Positions 32,890 through 48,000 of a stretch of DNA of 64,000 nt are shown here, piece by piece (the first letter of the stretch is position 1; each line of letters begins with the position of its first letter). The translations under genes and the position numbers were made by a program. The DNA lies in assembly GCA_013398275.1 (NCBI GenBank), contig VZSE01002351.1, positions 166,964-230,963 on the forward strand, read 5' to 3'. This DNA comes from Promerops cafer. Its lineage: Eukaryota > Chordata > Aves > Passeriformes > Nectariniidae. Under the pieces are notes generated by a model. The model was not told the DNA's origin. It was given only the letters and a program-made list of their open reading frames with translations, and did not search any database.

Positions 32890-33075
32890 ATGAACCCTTT
32901 CTATTTTCTGGGTTTTGGACATTCTGATCTAGGCTTCTTTGGGAACAGGAGTGGACCTTTCAACAGAACAAATGAGACTTACTGCTACAGCACTGCCCAG
33001 GGCAGCACGGTGCTCCAAGGAGTAACTTTTGGTGGAATCCCAACTGTCCTGCTGCTTGATGTAACCTTCTTTTTT
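32890..33075 (+). CDS. TMEM63A: TMEM63A exon 2 (start codon, N-terminus)
   Basis: The acceptor is TTTTAAAG after a T-rich tract, and ATG at 32890 is 11 bases in. It encodes MNPFYFLGFGHSDLGFFGNR and then STAQGSTVLQGVTFGGIPTV, the family-conserved entry to the first helix. Sequons lie at residues 19, 25 and 28. Confidence 0.93.
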
Positions 33076-36000
33076 GTAAGCCCAGTTTTCTATTTCTTGT
33101 ACTGAAAGTACTTCTGGCCTTCTCAAAAGTGAGATTGTTCAGAATTCTCTTATTTGTTGGGTTGGAACTTGGTTTCTGAGAATGTTCAGAATAAGAAGTG
33201 GGTTGGGGCCATCGTGGGAACATCAAATTGCTTTTCAAGTGTTGATAAATGTTTGCATAAAGATGGGATGGTGGTGTCACTGTGTGTTGGATATGTAGAT
33301 TTAGGGAGAGTGCAGTTTTACAGGATCTGTGTGTGGGGTCAGTGAATTTTGTGGTTGTAGCTCAAATTTTCATGTTTTATCTTAACTGCAAGAACATTTG
33401 GGTTTAAGTACTGGGTATGTTTTCAGGAGGAGGACACCATTACTAGGTCACTTGCGAACTGACAGATTTTCCATATTGTACTGCCTTTTGAAAAATGGAC
33501 TTTTTAAAAATTAGATTTCCTCAAGCTGTAGATGAAGGTGAAATAATGTACTGACCAGCTCAGTCCTGAGAAAAGGTGGAATATGATTAGTTGCTATCTA
33601 GGGGTTCCAGGACAGGCCTGAAACTGCTCTAAAACTTATGGTTATTCTTGTAAGCTTGGTCTAGGTGGCCTTCAGCCACCAGAAACAGGGCTGCAGACCT
33701 GCAAATTGGCCTGAGAAGAGGGTCTGTGGTAGTAAAATAGACTAAGGGGATAACAGTTTCTGAGTTCTAGAAATCTGCTGTAAAGAAACTTAAAGTACCT
33801 GTGGTCTGAGCTGGTCGTTCTGTAGGAATGTAGAGGATATTCCTCAAAGTTATATTGTGGCATTCTTTGCTGTTGATTTGGTGTATGCTACCATAAATCC
33901 ATTTTCTGACAATGTACAGTATTTACAGCTCTGTGTTACCTATCGCACAGCATTTAGTAAGATTTAGTTGAAGTGTTTGCCTTTTTTTTTAAAGCTGTGG
34001 TTCAGTTTTAAGCACCAAGTCTGCTTTTGAGTTCCTTGCTGTTGAACTCTGCACTCAAACAGGGTTAGGCAGAGAGTTGGGTGCAGTGCAGAAGGCTCCT
34101 CTCTTCTTCAAGTACCAAGTACTGAAAATTATTTATCACCTCCTGTATTCTTATTTTCATGACAGTTTTACTGCATATCCGTTTAGTAACTGTCAGTTGA
34201 TGGGTTTCTGATATATTATTTCTAGGTTAGTTTCCAAAGGAAGTGAGGTTTATATATTGCATTGTCTTCCCATTTTTATCTGGCAGTCCTGCCTCATAAC
34301 TGTAGAATACTATAGCCAATTTCAATCAAAGTTGTGAAGAATCTAGAGAACTTTGCTGTTTGCACCAAATTTAATGACCAGATGAAGGAGGAAGATCTAA
34401 ATGAATCCTCCCTGTTAGGAGGAAGGCTCTCATAAGAAGGTTATATTAATTGTGAAATGTGGAAATTAGATGTGTAATCTTGACACAGAGATAATCTGGA
34501 CATGTATCCTGGCTGCCCAGTCAGGTATTGGATCCCAGTAAGTTACATCACTAACACCACTTTCCAGCCAAACAGGTATGGGATGGAGGAGGAACCAGAA
34601 GGTGAGGGTGTATGCTACATATGCATAGAAAACAGGCCTTGTTACTTCATTGCTTTCTGTAGAGCAACTTGTTTCTTAAAAAAAAAGAAATTAATCTATT
34701 AAATACTCAGTGATGGAGCTTTTTTCTTGTTTTCTTTGTCTCTTTCAAAAAGGGAAAACACAGGGGGCAGATTAAAAATACATTGCAGACATCAGAGATA
34801 GGTAGTTTTGGTCCCAGACAGGTTGGTCTGTAGCGTGGCCACCACTGAGTTGGCTGGCATATGATAATTGGTTTTAGAGTTAGGACAACATTTTTTGTCA
34901 GTTCTTACACACCTAAGAATGGTTATTTTGAAATGGGAAAAATAAATATTTTCATATATTCTTTTTTATTTTCTAGATTTTAATATTACTATTTTCCATT
35001 ATAAGAAAGAGATTCTGGGACTATGGTCGTGTTGCTCTGGTGTCAGAAGTTGAAAGGTAAAAAAAGATACGTAATCAGACTGACTTGTTGAAATCAGACT
35101 GGCATTTGGGGAGTGGGGAGGAAAGTATAGTAAATGTGGCTTATATTAGGTGTATTTGTATCAATTAGATATGTTTGTAGTCACTTGCACTTGTTTGTTA
35201 AAAATGTCCTTACACTGCTTTGTGTGAAATACAAAATCCCCCTCAGGGAGCTACTGTCCGTGGTTTCAGCCATAAGTCCTGTGTTTCCATTGCCATGAAT
35301 TTCATCCTACAGCTCTGAGTTAAGGAAGTGGAGGTAAGGAAATAGGCTGCTTGTCTGCTGACATGCTGCACATTGATGTTTGCAGTGTGCTTCTGTACAG
35401 AGGGATATTAACCATTTTGTTTATCTTGGCTCAAGCCCAGTGTATTCCCAGAGCTCCCTGCACAGCCTGTGCCACAAAATCTCCCAGGAGTTCAAAAATA
35501 AAAACTTACTGTTGCAGGTTTCTGAAATTCTTCACTGACTTTTAGTAATATTTCAAATGAGCTTTTGAATTTTTTTTTTTTTGTGTAGGATGGCATGTTG
35601 GGATGTTTAAAATCTAAGCTGTCTGTGTGTGAAGTGGAGAAACTTTAACAATGAGCCTCCTCCTGGTGCAATCAAGTTGTGGTAAATTCACAAGTGAGCA
35701 ACAGGAGAGAACTCAAACCCTGGTTTTAGGTGTGATCTATGGACAGTTGTGAAAGATAGATGATGTAGAATAAAATGGGCAATAACTGAGAAGGCCTTAG
35801 TCCAGCTGGCTGAGGCAGCAGTCATGAAGGTGCTCTGGTGCTGGGCTGTGGAGGCATGGGGCCAACAGGCTGGAGCAGTCAGACACCCAGGAGCCCGTGC
35901 TTTTGTCCTGCTGGACTGTGAGCTGAGCCTGCTGGCCAAAATTACAGAGACACCCAGAACACACTCCATTCTAACAGGTGTCCTCCTGTAATTACCATTG

Positions 36001-39000
36001 CAACATTTCTTTTTAGCAACAAGCTGAAAACAGGCACTCTGCTGCTTTTGAGGGCTACAGAGTTTCTAAATGTTTCTAGCCTTGCTACAGGACTGTTTGT
36101 GTGAGGCTTTGGAGAGATTCAGTTGTGAGGAGAAATTGAGAACGGTGGCTGTACGATAAAGGAAGAAAGGTGGAGGGAAAAGAAGTGATGTCTTGTAGTG
36201 AGGAATATCCAAACAGGATCCCAGCTTGCAAATCTGATCCTGGCTGGGCTCCCAAACCTGTGTTGCATTCTGTTGCATCACTGTAATTTTAATATCCTGA
36301 TAAATGTTATTTTCTTCCAAGTTTAGTTATATGCTCTCATGTTGGGAGCTCGTGTGTCCTCTCCGTTCAACACGAGACATACACAAGTTACTGTAATCAG
36401 GCATGGGCTATGAGGTGAAAACCACAGCTTTCATAAGTGAAGAAGTCTGTTTGTACTACATCCCTTAGTCAGAACTGTTAAAGTTGAAATAATTCTGTAG
36501 AACTCCATCATCTATTTAAGATACTTAAAAGCATAATTTAATGTGTTTTAGTGAATCAAGATATAACCGGTTGTCAACATCATCATCAGTACCTGAAGAT
36601 CTTGAGTATGATAAGGTAAGTATTCTAGAGTTCTGATAATACTTTCTGAATGGAATCTGCTGTAATTTGCCATTCCATATAGTCCAATGAACCATCATTA
36701 AACTGGAAGTTCATATCTATGCAAAAATTAATAATGCATTGTTAACTGTGTTTTTATAGAACCATGCATAATCTCAGTTTCCTGACAAACTGTTGCCATA
36801 TCGTAATTGCCATAATGCCATATCATAATTGCCATAATGCCATCTCATAAAACCAGTATCTGTGTCATTGTTTCTAAGTCTGGTTTGTTGTTTTTTTAAA
36901 TTTAGAGAGGGACTATATGTTAGCGTTTCAAAGGGGGAGGGGAGAGTGAAAAAAACACTAGTAGATAATTTGTACTGGGATAACAGTTCAAAAAGTTACA
37001 TTGTGTTCACCTTGTAAATAATACATAGTTGCTCTTTACAGTACATTGTTTTCCTCACAGTGTTGAGAAAACTGGATGCAAGTGTGAGGCTAATAATAGT
37101 GTTAGGCACTCTTAATAATCAACTTGGTTTGGAGTGGAGGGTAATATTTTGGCCAAACTTTTAACTGGCACCCTCCATGGTCTTTCTGAAGTTGTTGAAT
37201 TGGTACACCTCTATAATTTTGTGTTGCAATTTCAGAATGAACCATGCAAGAGTTGTCCAGTGGTGGCATCCTAAGTTTTCAACATTTTATATTGCATGCA
37301 TCAACTTAATATCTAGCCTTGCAATTAATTATTTGTGTGAGCATCAAAACCATACTAGTGTTTGATCAGGATTGCTCCACTATTTGTGTACTTTACTTCA
37401 TCTTTTTTAAACCCTAAAGCAACTTTAGCTGTTGAGTAACATGTGTCTATTTAGTTGGATAATGTTCACAGGAAAGAAGAGCCCTTTTGAAAGAGAAGGG
37501 TTTTTTTTTATCACAGTGAGATGCTCAGTGAGATGTGAATTCTGCTATCCAGTTTCATTGGGGGATTTGTAAACCTATATAAGAACCCTTTCTTTTAATG
37601 TAATCACAGCAGTGTTTTTAACAAGCATTTAACTGATTAACTTGTATTAGACCCTTGTATTTCAGAGCAACAAGCTACCAGCTTTTTAGCTAAGAGGTTG
37701 TCTTAATAGAAAGACTTGTCTTAATTGGATGGATTAGACTATTTTTTTGTATGCCAGCTCCTAAAAACTTTTTTTTTATTTATAGGGGTTTTGTTCTTGG
37801 ATTACAGCTGCTTTTCGGATGCAGTAAGTTTATGAAACAGAAATACTGTGCTGTGGTTTGCTTTGATCTGTTTTAATTTAGAAAGGTGGTTTTAATTCAA
37901 AAATTTTCGGGGTTATTTTCCCCTTTGAGTAGATAAGAGTTTTAATACAAGCACTGATACAGGTGCCTCTGGTTGGTTGAAAAAAGGAAGTGAAAACAAG
38001 GTCAACTTATGGGAATACTTTTTCAGGATACAATTGTCCTGCTAGCAACCCAGGGACTTCCTAATCTTGGCACAATGTGTGAATCTATAGCATTTATATG
38101 GATTCAGAGCTAATAATTACACTCTAGGATTTTACTCTTCAAAGAGTGCCTTGTGGGTGTTCCCCTGTTTGAAGCCAGTAGGGCCCCAGGCAGGCAGTGG
38201 GATTTCCCTACAAGGGTTTCTTTCACTAAACTGGTGGTTTAGTTGGGGCTGGAATTGACTAACTAGGGAAAGTCCATCCCAGTGTTTCCCAGAAACTGAA
38301 TGTTAGACACGTGATGTTCTTTATGTCTCTTGGGGCGTAGTAGATCATGACTATAAAAATAAATTTCTAGCTTGGATACACTGAAATATGAAAGGGGTGG
38401 GGGTTAAGCCTCTCTTTCTCCATTTTTGCTAGTTCAGTTTCCTTCCTTTTCCAAGTTCTCCAATTCTAACGATCTAATCTGCTGACAGTGGAGAGATGGT
38501 GAGAGTTCATTCCAAAGCCTTTTATATCTGCTGTTACCTGGGTGTCATAAGAGTGAGGTGGTTCTGTTGTAATTTGCCTCATAGGGAGCCTTTATGGATA
38601 TGAGTGAATACTGTCACTCATCTTAAATTTGGAGAGCTATACAATACTTCTAGCTTCTACTTGTGACTGGCATAAAGCAGGAGGTCACAGCAAAATACTT
38701 TGTCCTCTTCTAGTCCAAAAGAATTTGAATTCATATTTGCTTTTCAGATTATTGTTTCAATGTTAAATTCCCTAGTGTTAAGTTTTATATGGCAGTATTG
38801 CACAAGAAAAATACACTTTTGGAACCTGAATTTACATGTGAAAGAACACAGCCATTTTGAAAGCCAAAAGGGATTGATGGGAATGGAGATGTCACTGAGT
38901 AGACTGAGGATTTAATGTGTGTTCATAAACCACTCCCAAGAAGACTAAGTAAGCTGACCATGTGCTTTTCTGTCTGATGCAGTGATGATGAGATCCACGA

Positions 39001-42000
39001 GAGGTGTGGTGAAGATGCCATCCATTACCTCGCCTTCCAGCGTCACATCATCTGCTTGCTGATTGCTATCAGCATTTTGTCTGTGTGTGTGATACTGCCT
39101 GTCAATCTCTCGGGTGATCTGCTTGGTAAGAATTTATTTTTTTGTATTCTTAGAACAATTCTTTATTTTATAAATTAGTAAAAACTCTTTAGATATTTTT
39201 TTTTTTTGTAAAGTTTATAAGGTGGTGTTTTACCACTGTAGTGCATTGACTCCAGCTGGGTGCCATCTTCACAAACTGCTTCACCATAAGTCACTCTTCT
39301 ACAGGGTGCATCCTTCATGCACAGTGTGGGTCCCCCACAGGGTCCCAAGTCCCACCAGGAAACCTGCTCCAGCATGGGCTTCTCTCCCCATGGGTCCACG
39401 GGTCTCTGCTAGGACCCTCCTCCACCACAGGCCTCCCACAGGATTACAGCCTTCTCTCAGGCATCCACCTTCTCCAGTGTGGGTCTTCTCCACAGGCTGC
39501 AGGTGGATCTCTGCATCCCCATGGTTCTCCACCATAGGCCACAGGGGAACCTCAGCTCTGGTGCCTGAAGCAGGTCCTGCCCCTCCTTCTGCACTGACCT
39601 TGGTGTCTGCAGAGTTGTTCCTCTCACATATTCTCACTCTGCTCTTCTCTGTCTGCAGTTAGATCTGCACAATAACTTTTTTCTCCTTCTAAAATATGTT
39701 ATCACAGAGGTGTTACTGTCATTCCTAATTGGCTTGGCCTTGGCCAGCAGTGGGTCTGTCCTGAGCTGGCTGGAATTGGCTCTCTTGGACATGGGGGAAA
39801 CTTCTGGCAGCTTCTCACAAAATCCACCCCTGTAGCCCCCCTGTTACCTCAACCTGGCTGCACAAACCCAACACACCCCTTCAGTTTGATGTGAAATTTG
39901 TGTGATTGTAGGGGGCTCTCTCAGTTGTCAGAAACAAGACTGGAGACCTCCTGCAGACATAGATGACAAGACTTAAAAGGCTCAAGGCAGGATTAACTTT
40001 ACCCATGCCCTCTTAACTGGTGTTGATCATTATGGTTTTTACTGGTGGTGATTGTCAATGGAAAACATCTTCACAGCTGAGAAATCTTTTTCTAGTATCC
40101 AGTCTGGACCTCTTTTGCTTCAATTAATTTAAAATCAATTTTTTTTGATCTGTCACTGGAGATAATAGATTATTCTTTTCCTCTTTACAAAATCGTTGTA
40201 GCTGCTTGAGAATTATAAACATTTTTATCTGCTTTTTCCTCTTTCTCATAAACAAAAGAGTTAATTTGGTCTTTAATGAGAAGTGTTTTCCATTTGGCTG
40301 ATCATAAAATCATCAGCCATGCCTTGAATTTTTGTTTTAATCTAGCTACAGTGTCTCCCATTGTTCCTTCATGTCTTGGTTTGTGTCCCAAAATTGGACA
40401 AATCTTGCAGAGACTTTGTCAGTGCTGACTAGATAAAGTTCATTGCATGTTTCTTGCAATCTAGTCCTGATTAGGTCTTCCAGTGTGGCACCTACAAATA
40501 CAGTTACCATGATCTCTTGTCTACTGTTCAGTTTGCTGGTGGGAAACATGGGATCTCTGTTAAACCCTGTTTATACATTCTTCCTTTTTTGATTATGAAT
40601 TCTTACAATCCCATTTCATACCTGGCTTTGTATCAGTCTCATCAAGATCATGTTTAAAGTGTTGTTCATGGTTTTTAAGAACCTTGTGACATAGCTCTTG
40701 TCTGTAATAGGATACATTGTACCTTTTCCTTTTTGTATTGTTTCCCTGTGGAACTTCCATCTCTGACCTCACTTTTATGAGCTGTTTCTTGGCAATTCTC
40801 TGTTTGTATTAATATCAGCTTTTTATTGAAGCAGGACAATATAGCTTCTCTTTTTCTGCATTAACCTTTGTTAATGAGTTTAGTATTCTCTCTTTAGTAT
40901 TCTCTCCACTTCTTCCTCCTCTTCCACTGTAAGCTGATTTTGTGCATTTGCAGTTCTTTCAGTTGTGATGACTTAACTTACAATGTGGTTTAACAGTCTG
41001 GGCTAGAAGTATTGTTTAGCTTTGTTTAGCTTTCCTACATGTTCTAGATACACTTAACTCCTTTTCCTTTGTGATCATTTACTCAATTTTCCCTCACTTG
41101 CAGTATATTTTTTTTTAAATACTTGACAGTCTAGAGAAATAATGTCATGTAAACCCATTTTTGACCTTACCAAGGTTGTCAGCACTGTTTTGTCAACACT
41201 GAATTAATGCAGCTTAAAAGCCTGAGATAAGAAATCAGTTAAGTTTAAAAAAATCTGAAGAAAATATGTTCAATCCCTAAGCAATGTTGTTAATCACATG
41301 AAGAGAGATTGGAGGGAGAAAGGGAACTGCTTCAAAGATCTAGTGTTTAGATTTTCAAAACACTCTCCTGTTTTTCATGGTGACTTCAATGTGGTATAAT
41401 CTAGGGGTGTCTTTTCCAACTTTAAAATGCAGCACAGAGTAAACCAGCATTGATTATGATTCTAAATCTTTTTATCAATGACCCTGCTCAGCATTAAAAA
41501 GAAATATATCAACTTCTTTAAAAAATAGAATAAAAGCTGACTTTCTGACAGCAAGTGTTGCACCAGTTAATTTTCCTACATGTTCTTCTTCCTAGATAAA
41601 GATCCCTATAGTTTTGGAAGAACAACTATAGTAAATTTACAAACCAGGTGAGTAAGTCTTGCAGAGTCCCTCTATGCTGATGTCTGCTTCCTGCCACAGT
41701 CTCTAAACACAAAAATTGATATTTGCAGCATGGCTCATGGGGTTGGAATAACTTAATCCCCCTCCAGCAACTGAAACTGGGATATGTTCTGCTTCAGGCT
41801 GTGCACTTAGAGTGCTGATAAAAAATCTTGAGACTGGGCTTCTACTCTTTCAGCTCTCACTTCTGACACCACGTGTTTCTCTTGGCTAATGACTGCACAT
41901 CCAGAGATATTATTTTCAGAAATTTCCCCATTAAAGGAAACCATGCTTCAGAAGGAAGGTAAAGCTGATAGCTTTACTGGAATGCGTAGCTGGCATGATT

Positions 42001-45000
42001 TAAATTCCCTTACATTAGATATATGTGTGTACATATCTCTCCCATCTGAGATTACAGTTCAAATTACTTCTATGTGTTTTTAAAAGTCTGTAAAATAGTT
42101 GAAGTGTAAATCTGCACAAATCTTCTGATTTATTTTTGATCAATCCACATCCATCCCTGGCACTATGTCCAGTAGAATTTCTGTTTTGTTTAACCATGTT
42201 ATGAAACCAAGTAACAAATGGGGATTTTTTTACTTCATTGGATTTTTTTATCTGTAAAATAGGTTCCTGTATTTTAGTTTAATTGCATTTATTAATGCTC
42301 TTCACAAAACTGAAGAGCTGTTCACAGAACAGAACTTCTGTAAGCTTTGAAGAAGGAGCTATCAGAAAAGCAGAATTTTCTCCCTATATGAGGCTGTTTT
42401 CAATTTGAGTAAGGATTGTGTTCAAGGAGAGTTTAATTATGCACTCAGCACAGTAAATAATAAAGTAAATAACAAACATTTTGGCAAATAGCATCTTATG
42501 TGCTATAGGTCATCTGAATGAGAAAGTGAAAGCCAAACACTGCCTAAATATATCCATGTCATAGAGGATCTGTTTTCTTTTTAGCTCCATGACACATAGA
42601 ATTTTATGAGAAGCAAATAATCCTGTTGGCTGTCTGCATAGGTGTGACAGACTACCAGTAACTGCCTTTTTTTCTTGTTTTGTGTTCAGTGAGAGGTTTT
42701 CATCTGATTATCATTTTGATGGCTGCTTGTATCAGCTGGACAATTGGTTCTTCCTGTTTCTCATATTCCTAATGTTTTGTCTGACAGCAATAATCTTCTT
42801 TGGCTGCACACAGTTTTTGCTGTTGTTTACCTGATTCTGACTGTTGTCTTCATGAGACATCACATGAAGTATGTCACATATAAAGAAGAAAACATAGTAA
42901 GTGCCTGTATATTTGGACTGAAAAAAAGTGTATTTGCCAATGGATAATGCTAAAAAAGTAAGTTGCTAAGGTGCCTCCTGCATGCAAGAATGTGACATAA
43001 ATGTGAAGGAATTGACTGAAAGCAATGCTCTACTGAGTGAATTGTGAAAATGGATGGATAGAAGGGGGTTGGGGTGGGATTTGTGAAATTTTGCTGTAAC
43101 CTATTACCAGTGTAGAAGATGCTGCCTTAAATAGATGAGCTCCCACCAAAATCAGAATTACCTACCTTTTTTTCCGCTCTACTACACAGCTAATTGTGCT
43201 GTGTCTTGGCCTTCTTTATATTCTTGTTTTCTCTTTTCTAATGTGTTTTATCAAAATGTAACTTGCATTTTCTCTCCCAGGTTAAGTGCACGTTGTTCAT
43301 AACTGGTCTTCCAAAAAATGCGAGGGAAGAGATAGTACAAAGCCATTTCACGTAAGCTCCATACTTGAGTAATAACATTGGAGTCATAGAATGGTTTGGG
43401 TTGGAAGGGACCTTAAAGATTATCAAGTTCCAATTCCCTGCCTTGGGCAGGAACACCTCCCACTAGACCAGGGTGCTCAGAGTCCCATCCAACATGACCC
43501 TGAACACTTCCTGGATGGGGCAGCCACAGCTTCTCTGGGCAACCTGTGCCAGGGCCTCACCACCCTCACAGTAAAGAAGTTCCTCCTAATACCTAATATA
43601 AACCCATTCTCTTTTTGTTTGAAGTCATTCTCCCTTATCCTGTCACTGCATGCCCTTGTAAAGGGTTTTTTTCCATCTTTGTTTAGGAATAGGAGATGTA
43701 AAATTGTCCTGGTAGTTTTCCCTGCCTAAGCAGATAAGTTTTTTCAATTTTGCACTGTTTAAAATTCAGACAAGACTATATTTCAATGAAGTTAGTTAGC
43801 TGATCCTAAAATCAGAATTTAAGGAAGTGTCTGTGTTACCACACTTTCCACTCATGCCCCCACACAACTTTTACTTGGAATAAAGCTGTGCATCTCTTGT
43901 TAAGTAACTTCCAACAACTGTCTGTGAAAGTCTCTGCTCTCTGATACCTCATTCAGGAATTAAATGAGTGATGAGATGTCAGTTAGGTACCAGTGATGCT
44001 CTTTGAAACAGTTTCTTCATTGTCCTTTTTGTTCTTATTGTTCTTATGTGCTACTTCCTTTCAGGGATGCCTACCCAACTTGCACGGTGCTGGAGGTCCA
44101 GCTGTGTTACAACGTAGCCAAGCTTATTAACCTTTTCAAAAAAAGGTACTTGTTTTGTAACCTACACGAGTTTAGCATAATTTTCTGAATGTCTTGCTAG
44201 TCCTTAATCAACATGCACCAGCAATACTAACCTGGTGCATCCTAAAGATGGATTCTGCTCTTCAGATTCTGGTCTGGACTTCAGTTAGATTCAGCTGTGT
44301 TTCAAAGGCATTTATGGGGTTAAGCCCATCTCTTGTTGGTGTTGCCTAAGTTAAGTTTTGACTTGCTGATTATTTATGTATGTATGTACTTAGTTATTTT
44401 TAGACAGGCAGTGCAAAGGGAAAAACTGAACTAATGAATTAATAACTCTGTTAAGCCTGTTTCTTTGGCAGAGGTGCTGATCACAGGAGAGACAAGTGTT
44501 ATCTTCTGGGCTCTCAAGAATAACATTGGGTTGTTCTTTTTCCTGGAAAGTCACTACAAGTGTAGGTTGCATAATGATATTAAAGACTTGCAAATAAATT
44601 ATATAAGTAACCAAAATAAACTGCATGTAAATATCTTTGGTGACTTATTAATTTGCCATCAGTCCTTGGCATAATTTTTTCCTCTCAGGGATTATAATAT
44701 TTTTAAGCTTGATGTTAATACTGTTTTCTTGCAAAATGTTATGGATGTATTTTTCTGTGCAGAAAACAGGCAGAAAAAAGCCTGATTTACTATGAACACC
44801 TGCATCAGAAGTATGGCAAGAGGGTCCAAATCAACCCTAAGCCATGTGGTCAATTCTGCTGCTGCGAAATAAGAGGATGTGAAAGGGTAAGAGATTGTGT
44901 TCTTTTTTAGTTGTGGCTAAGTAGGTCATTAGAGGAGCAGAAAATAGTTTTTGTGTTGTGTTTCATTGACCTTCAGAAAATTCTTTATTCATTCATAGCT

Positions 45001-48000
45001 CATCTGCTGTGTTCCTGTACTGCATAGAAAAGGAGTTCCTGAAACTTTTGAAATGTAATCTTAGTGCACAAACTGAAGTACAAGAAAATCTTCCTGTTTG
45101 TCTTTGCCTTGTGACATGATTTGTAATTTGTGGGAGTGGCATGAGAAAGAGTGACTATGGTTTGTGTAAGCTGTGTGTTAATGAGGATATTGGCCATCTG
45201 GTACTTGCATGTAACAGCCATCAATTTCTCCACAGGAGGATGCTGTAGATTATTATACCAAAGTTAGAAATGAACTTGAGGAAGAATATTCAAAAGAGGA
45301 ACAAGCTGTTCATAATAACCCACTTGGAATGGCCTTTGTAACATTTCAAGAGAAATCCATGGCAACCTAGTAAGTTTTGTCTGTTGTCTTGTTTGTTCTC
45401 TTTTTACTAAAATAGTACAACTGATCTCTTGTTTGTGTCCCTTGTTTGCTTATGTTGGTTCTTCCTTTCTTCTTTTTCACCATTCTGTGGATTTGCTCTG
45501 CTTTGCTTTCTGGTAAGTTTTTCATAAATGTGTTTTAGCCTCTATGCTTTGAATGAAGAAATTACCTAAGGGACTAAAAGGCTTCAGACATTTAATGGGA
45601 TAAAGAGCCTTTCTCTTCTGTGTGGGATCCAGTCTATCAGTGTAGGTTAATAGGAGGTCAGACTAATTGGTTCTTGAATATGAGTTGCTAACATCTCCAT
45701 TTCCTACTGTGCAAATGGTCCAATTACCAAACCATCAGTGTGTTTACAAATTACACTGCCAGTTAAGTCATCTCAGCAGTGTAGGGTCAGTGAGAGACCT
45801 GGCCACAGGTGATAGGTACACATATTCTGTATATCTCTTACCTGTTGTTACAGATATATGAGTAGACCTAATAGCAGAAGTTGTTCTGTGCTTTTATTCA
45901 GTTATTTGCAGATAAAAATGTGTGTAGCCTCTCATGTTCTGTTGGCACTTTGTGAGCATCTTTTGCTAACACAAAGTGGGTAAAGGCAAACAAAATAATA
46001 TTTGTATGGCAACATAACACATTGTGCTTTTTTCTATTCTTTGTCTCTGTGGTTTAAATGGTCTGCATTCTTTTGGCCTTCAAGTCATGTTAGAGACAGT
46101 TTTTCAGGCCGTTTTTGAAGGAAGTCCAGGATGTAGAATTTCTTCCAAGAATTTGGTATATTGGAGAAAGTTTTGCTTGCTACTCTTTCACTGAGTAGTG
46201 ATTGTGTGATGAAATCTGCCTCCTCTCCTAATTTTGTAATAAAATAACATTTTGAGATGTGAAAATGAAAGAAGAAATAAGCACTGGAGTTCCTTTTCTA
46301 GCTTCTCATGTGTTGTGTACAATTTTGATGGGATAGTCCTTCCTTGAGCAAGCATTCTGAGTTGACTCATCAAGTCCTGAAAATATTTTAATTTGTTTAG
46401 CTTGAATTAATGTGGTGGACTCCACTCCCTGGGAAATTAGATTAAATTATGTGTGAAGCTGAGGCTCCCATCAAATTAGAAAGTTACTTGGTGCCCTTAG
46501 GATGCTCTGCTCTGCAGAGCCCTGAAATAGGATGAGAGAAACAGGACACCAGAAGTGAGGTTCTGGGGGTTCAGGTGGTTGTAGAAGCTTTTTAATGATG
46601 GCTAAAACTTGCTCTGTATGTATTTTTAAAAATAAACTATCAAAGAATAATCAACTGTCTTAAATACTTGCTGCTGCAAGATGCTGGCAATCTGACATCA
46701 CTGCTTGAATTCTGGTAAGGAAAAGATCTGGGGGGTGTAGGGTTATGTTTGTTAGTTTGGTGTTCGTGTGTGTGGTTCTCTGTCTTCTTTGTGTTAAGAC
46801 CACAACTGAGAAACAAGCATGTTTACAGATTTTAGAACTCCCCATTTAAATATAATATATATTGTTTCTATGCTACTGTAATAAAATAGTCTATGAATGT
46901 GTGCCTTGCCATTCTACTGCTGTCCTTTGAGAGATCTTTGAAAGCATTTATTCTGGGCATGTTTAAATTTTCTTTAAATATTTTGAGTGTCAGTCAGCTC
47001 ATAATATTGGAAGATAGAATTAAGCACTGTGATTATTTTAGGAGTGGGTGAAAGAGGCTAATATTTTGATTTGTGAGAATACCAGCATGCTAAAAATTCT
47101 TCTGAGAATTGCTACTCAAGGCAACATTGGCTGGTTTTGATACTAGTGTAAAGGAATTGTCTGCAGTCTCATTTCATTAGTCTACTTTGATTTAAAAACA
47201 GCTTTATTATGTAAAGATGTGTTTAGGAAACTGTCTTATTTTTTTCCAATGGTCTCAGGGTTTGACTTTTTTTTTTTTTTAATATGACTCATTGCTTTTG
47301 TTCATGTTGGTAGAGGCAGCAAACAGTTTAAACCAAGACTGCTTCTCATTTCTGACAAAACAGATCTCAGGCCTGTGGTAGTAACTGTTTATATAATGGT
47401 CATTATTGCATAATATGTTACATTGTTGTTTAAGCTCTATCTTGATCACAGGTTATTAAACTTAAAAAAACAAAACCTTTCTCACTATTCTCAGACTTTC
47501 TCATTACATATTTAGCATTTTAGGTTTAAAATACTGTAAAAAATTGGAAGAATCTTCCTCTTCTTCCTTACAGCATCCTTAAGGACTTCAATGCCTGCAA
47601 ATGTCAGAGCATTAAGTGTAAAGGAGAACCCCAGCCATCACCCTACAGCAGGGAGCTGTGTGTATCCAACTGGGAGGTTACATATGCTCCTTATCCTGAG
47701 AATATTTGTTGGTAAGATTCCTGTCTTACATCCATTTGTTGGTGATAATGTAGGTTTAGAATGGGCACAGGACAAACAGGGACGAGTGTGTTCTTCTTTA
47801 ACCCTAAACTAAAACTTTATGTAGTGTTGGAATGTAGCTGACCTGCCTCTTTTATTTTTATTACTGGTGTTCTTCATTGACCTTGGGGTCTGTGGACATT
47901 ACTTGAGATAATGGACTAGAGTTTTTCTACTCCAAAGTTAAAAATAATCCTGTTTATATCTGTCCCTCAGTGTTTCCATTGTTTGAGGCTAGTGCATGTC

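Noticed and set aside
39222..39662. Long open frames on both strands (146 and 112 codons)
   Set aside because: They fall entirely inside the LTR fragment and reflect its repeated GC-rich units, not a gene.
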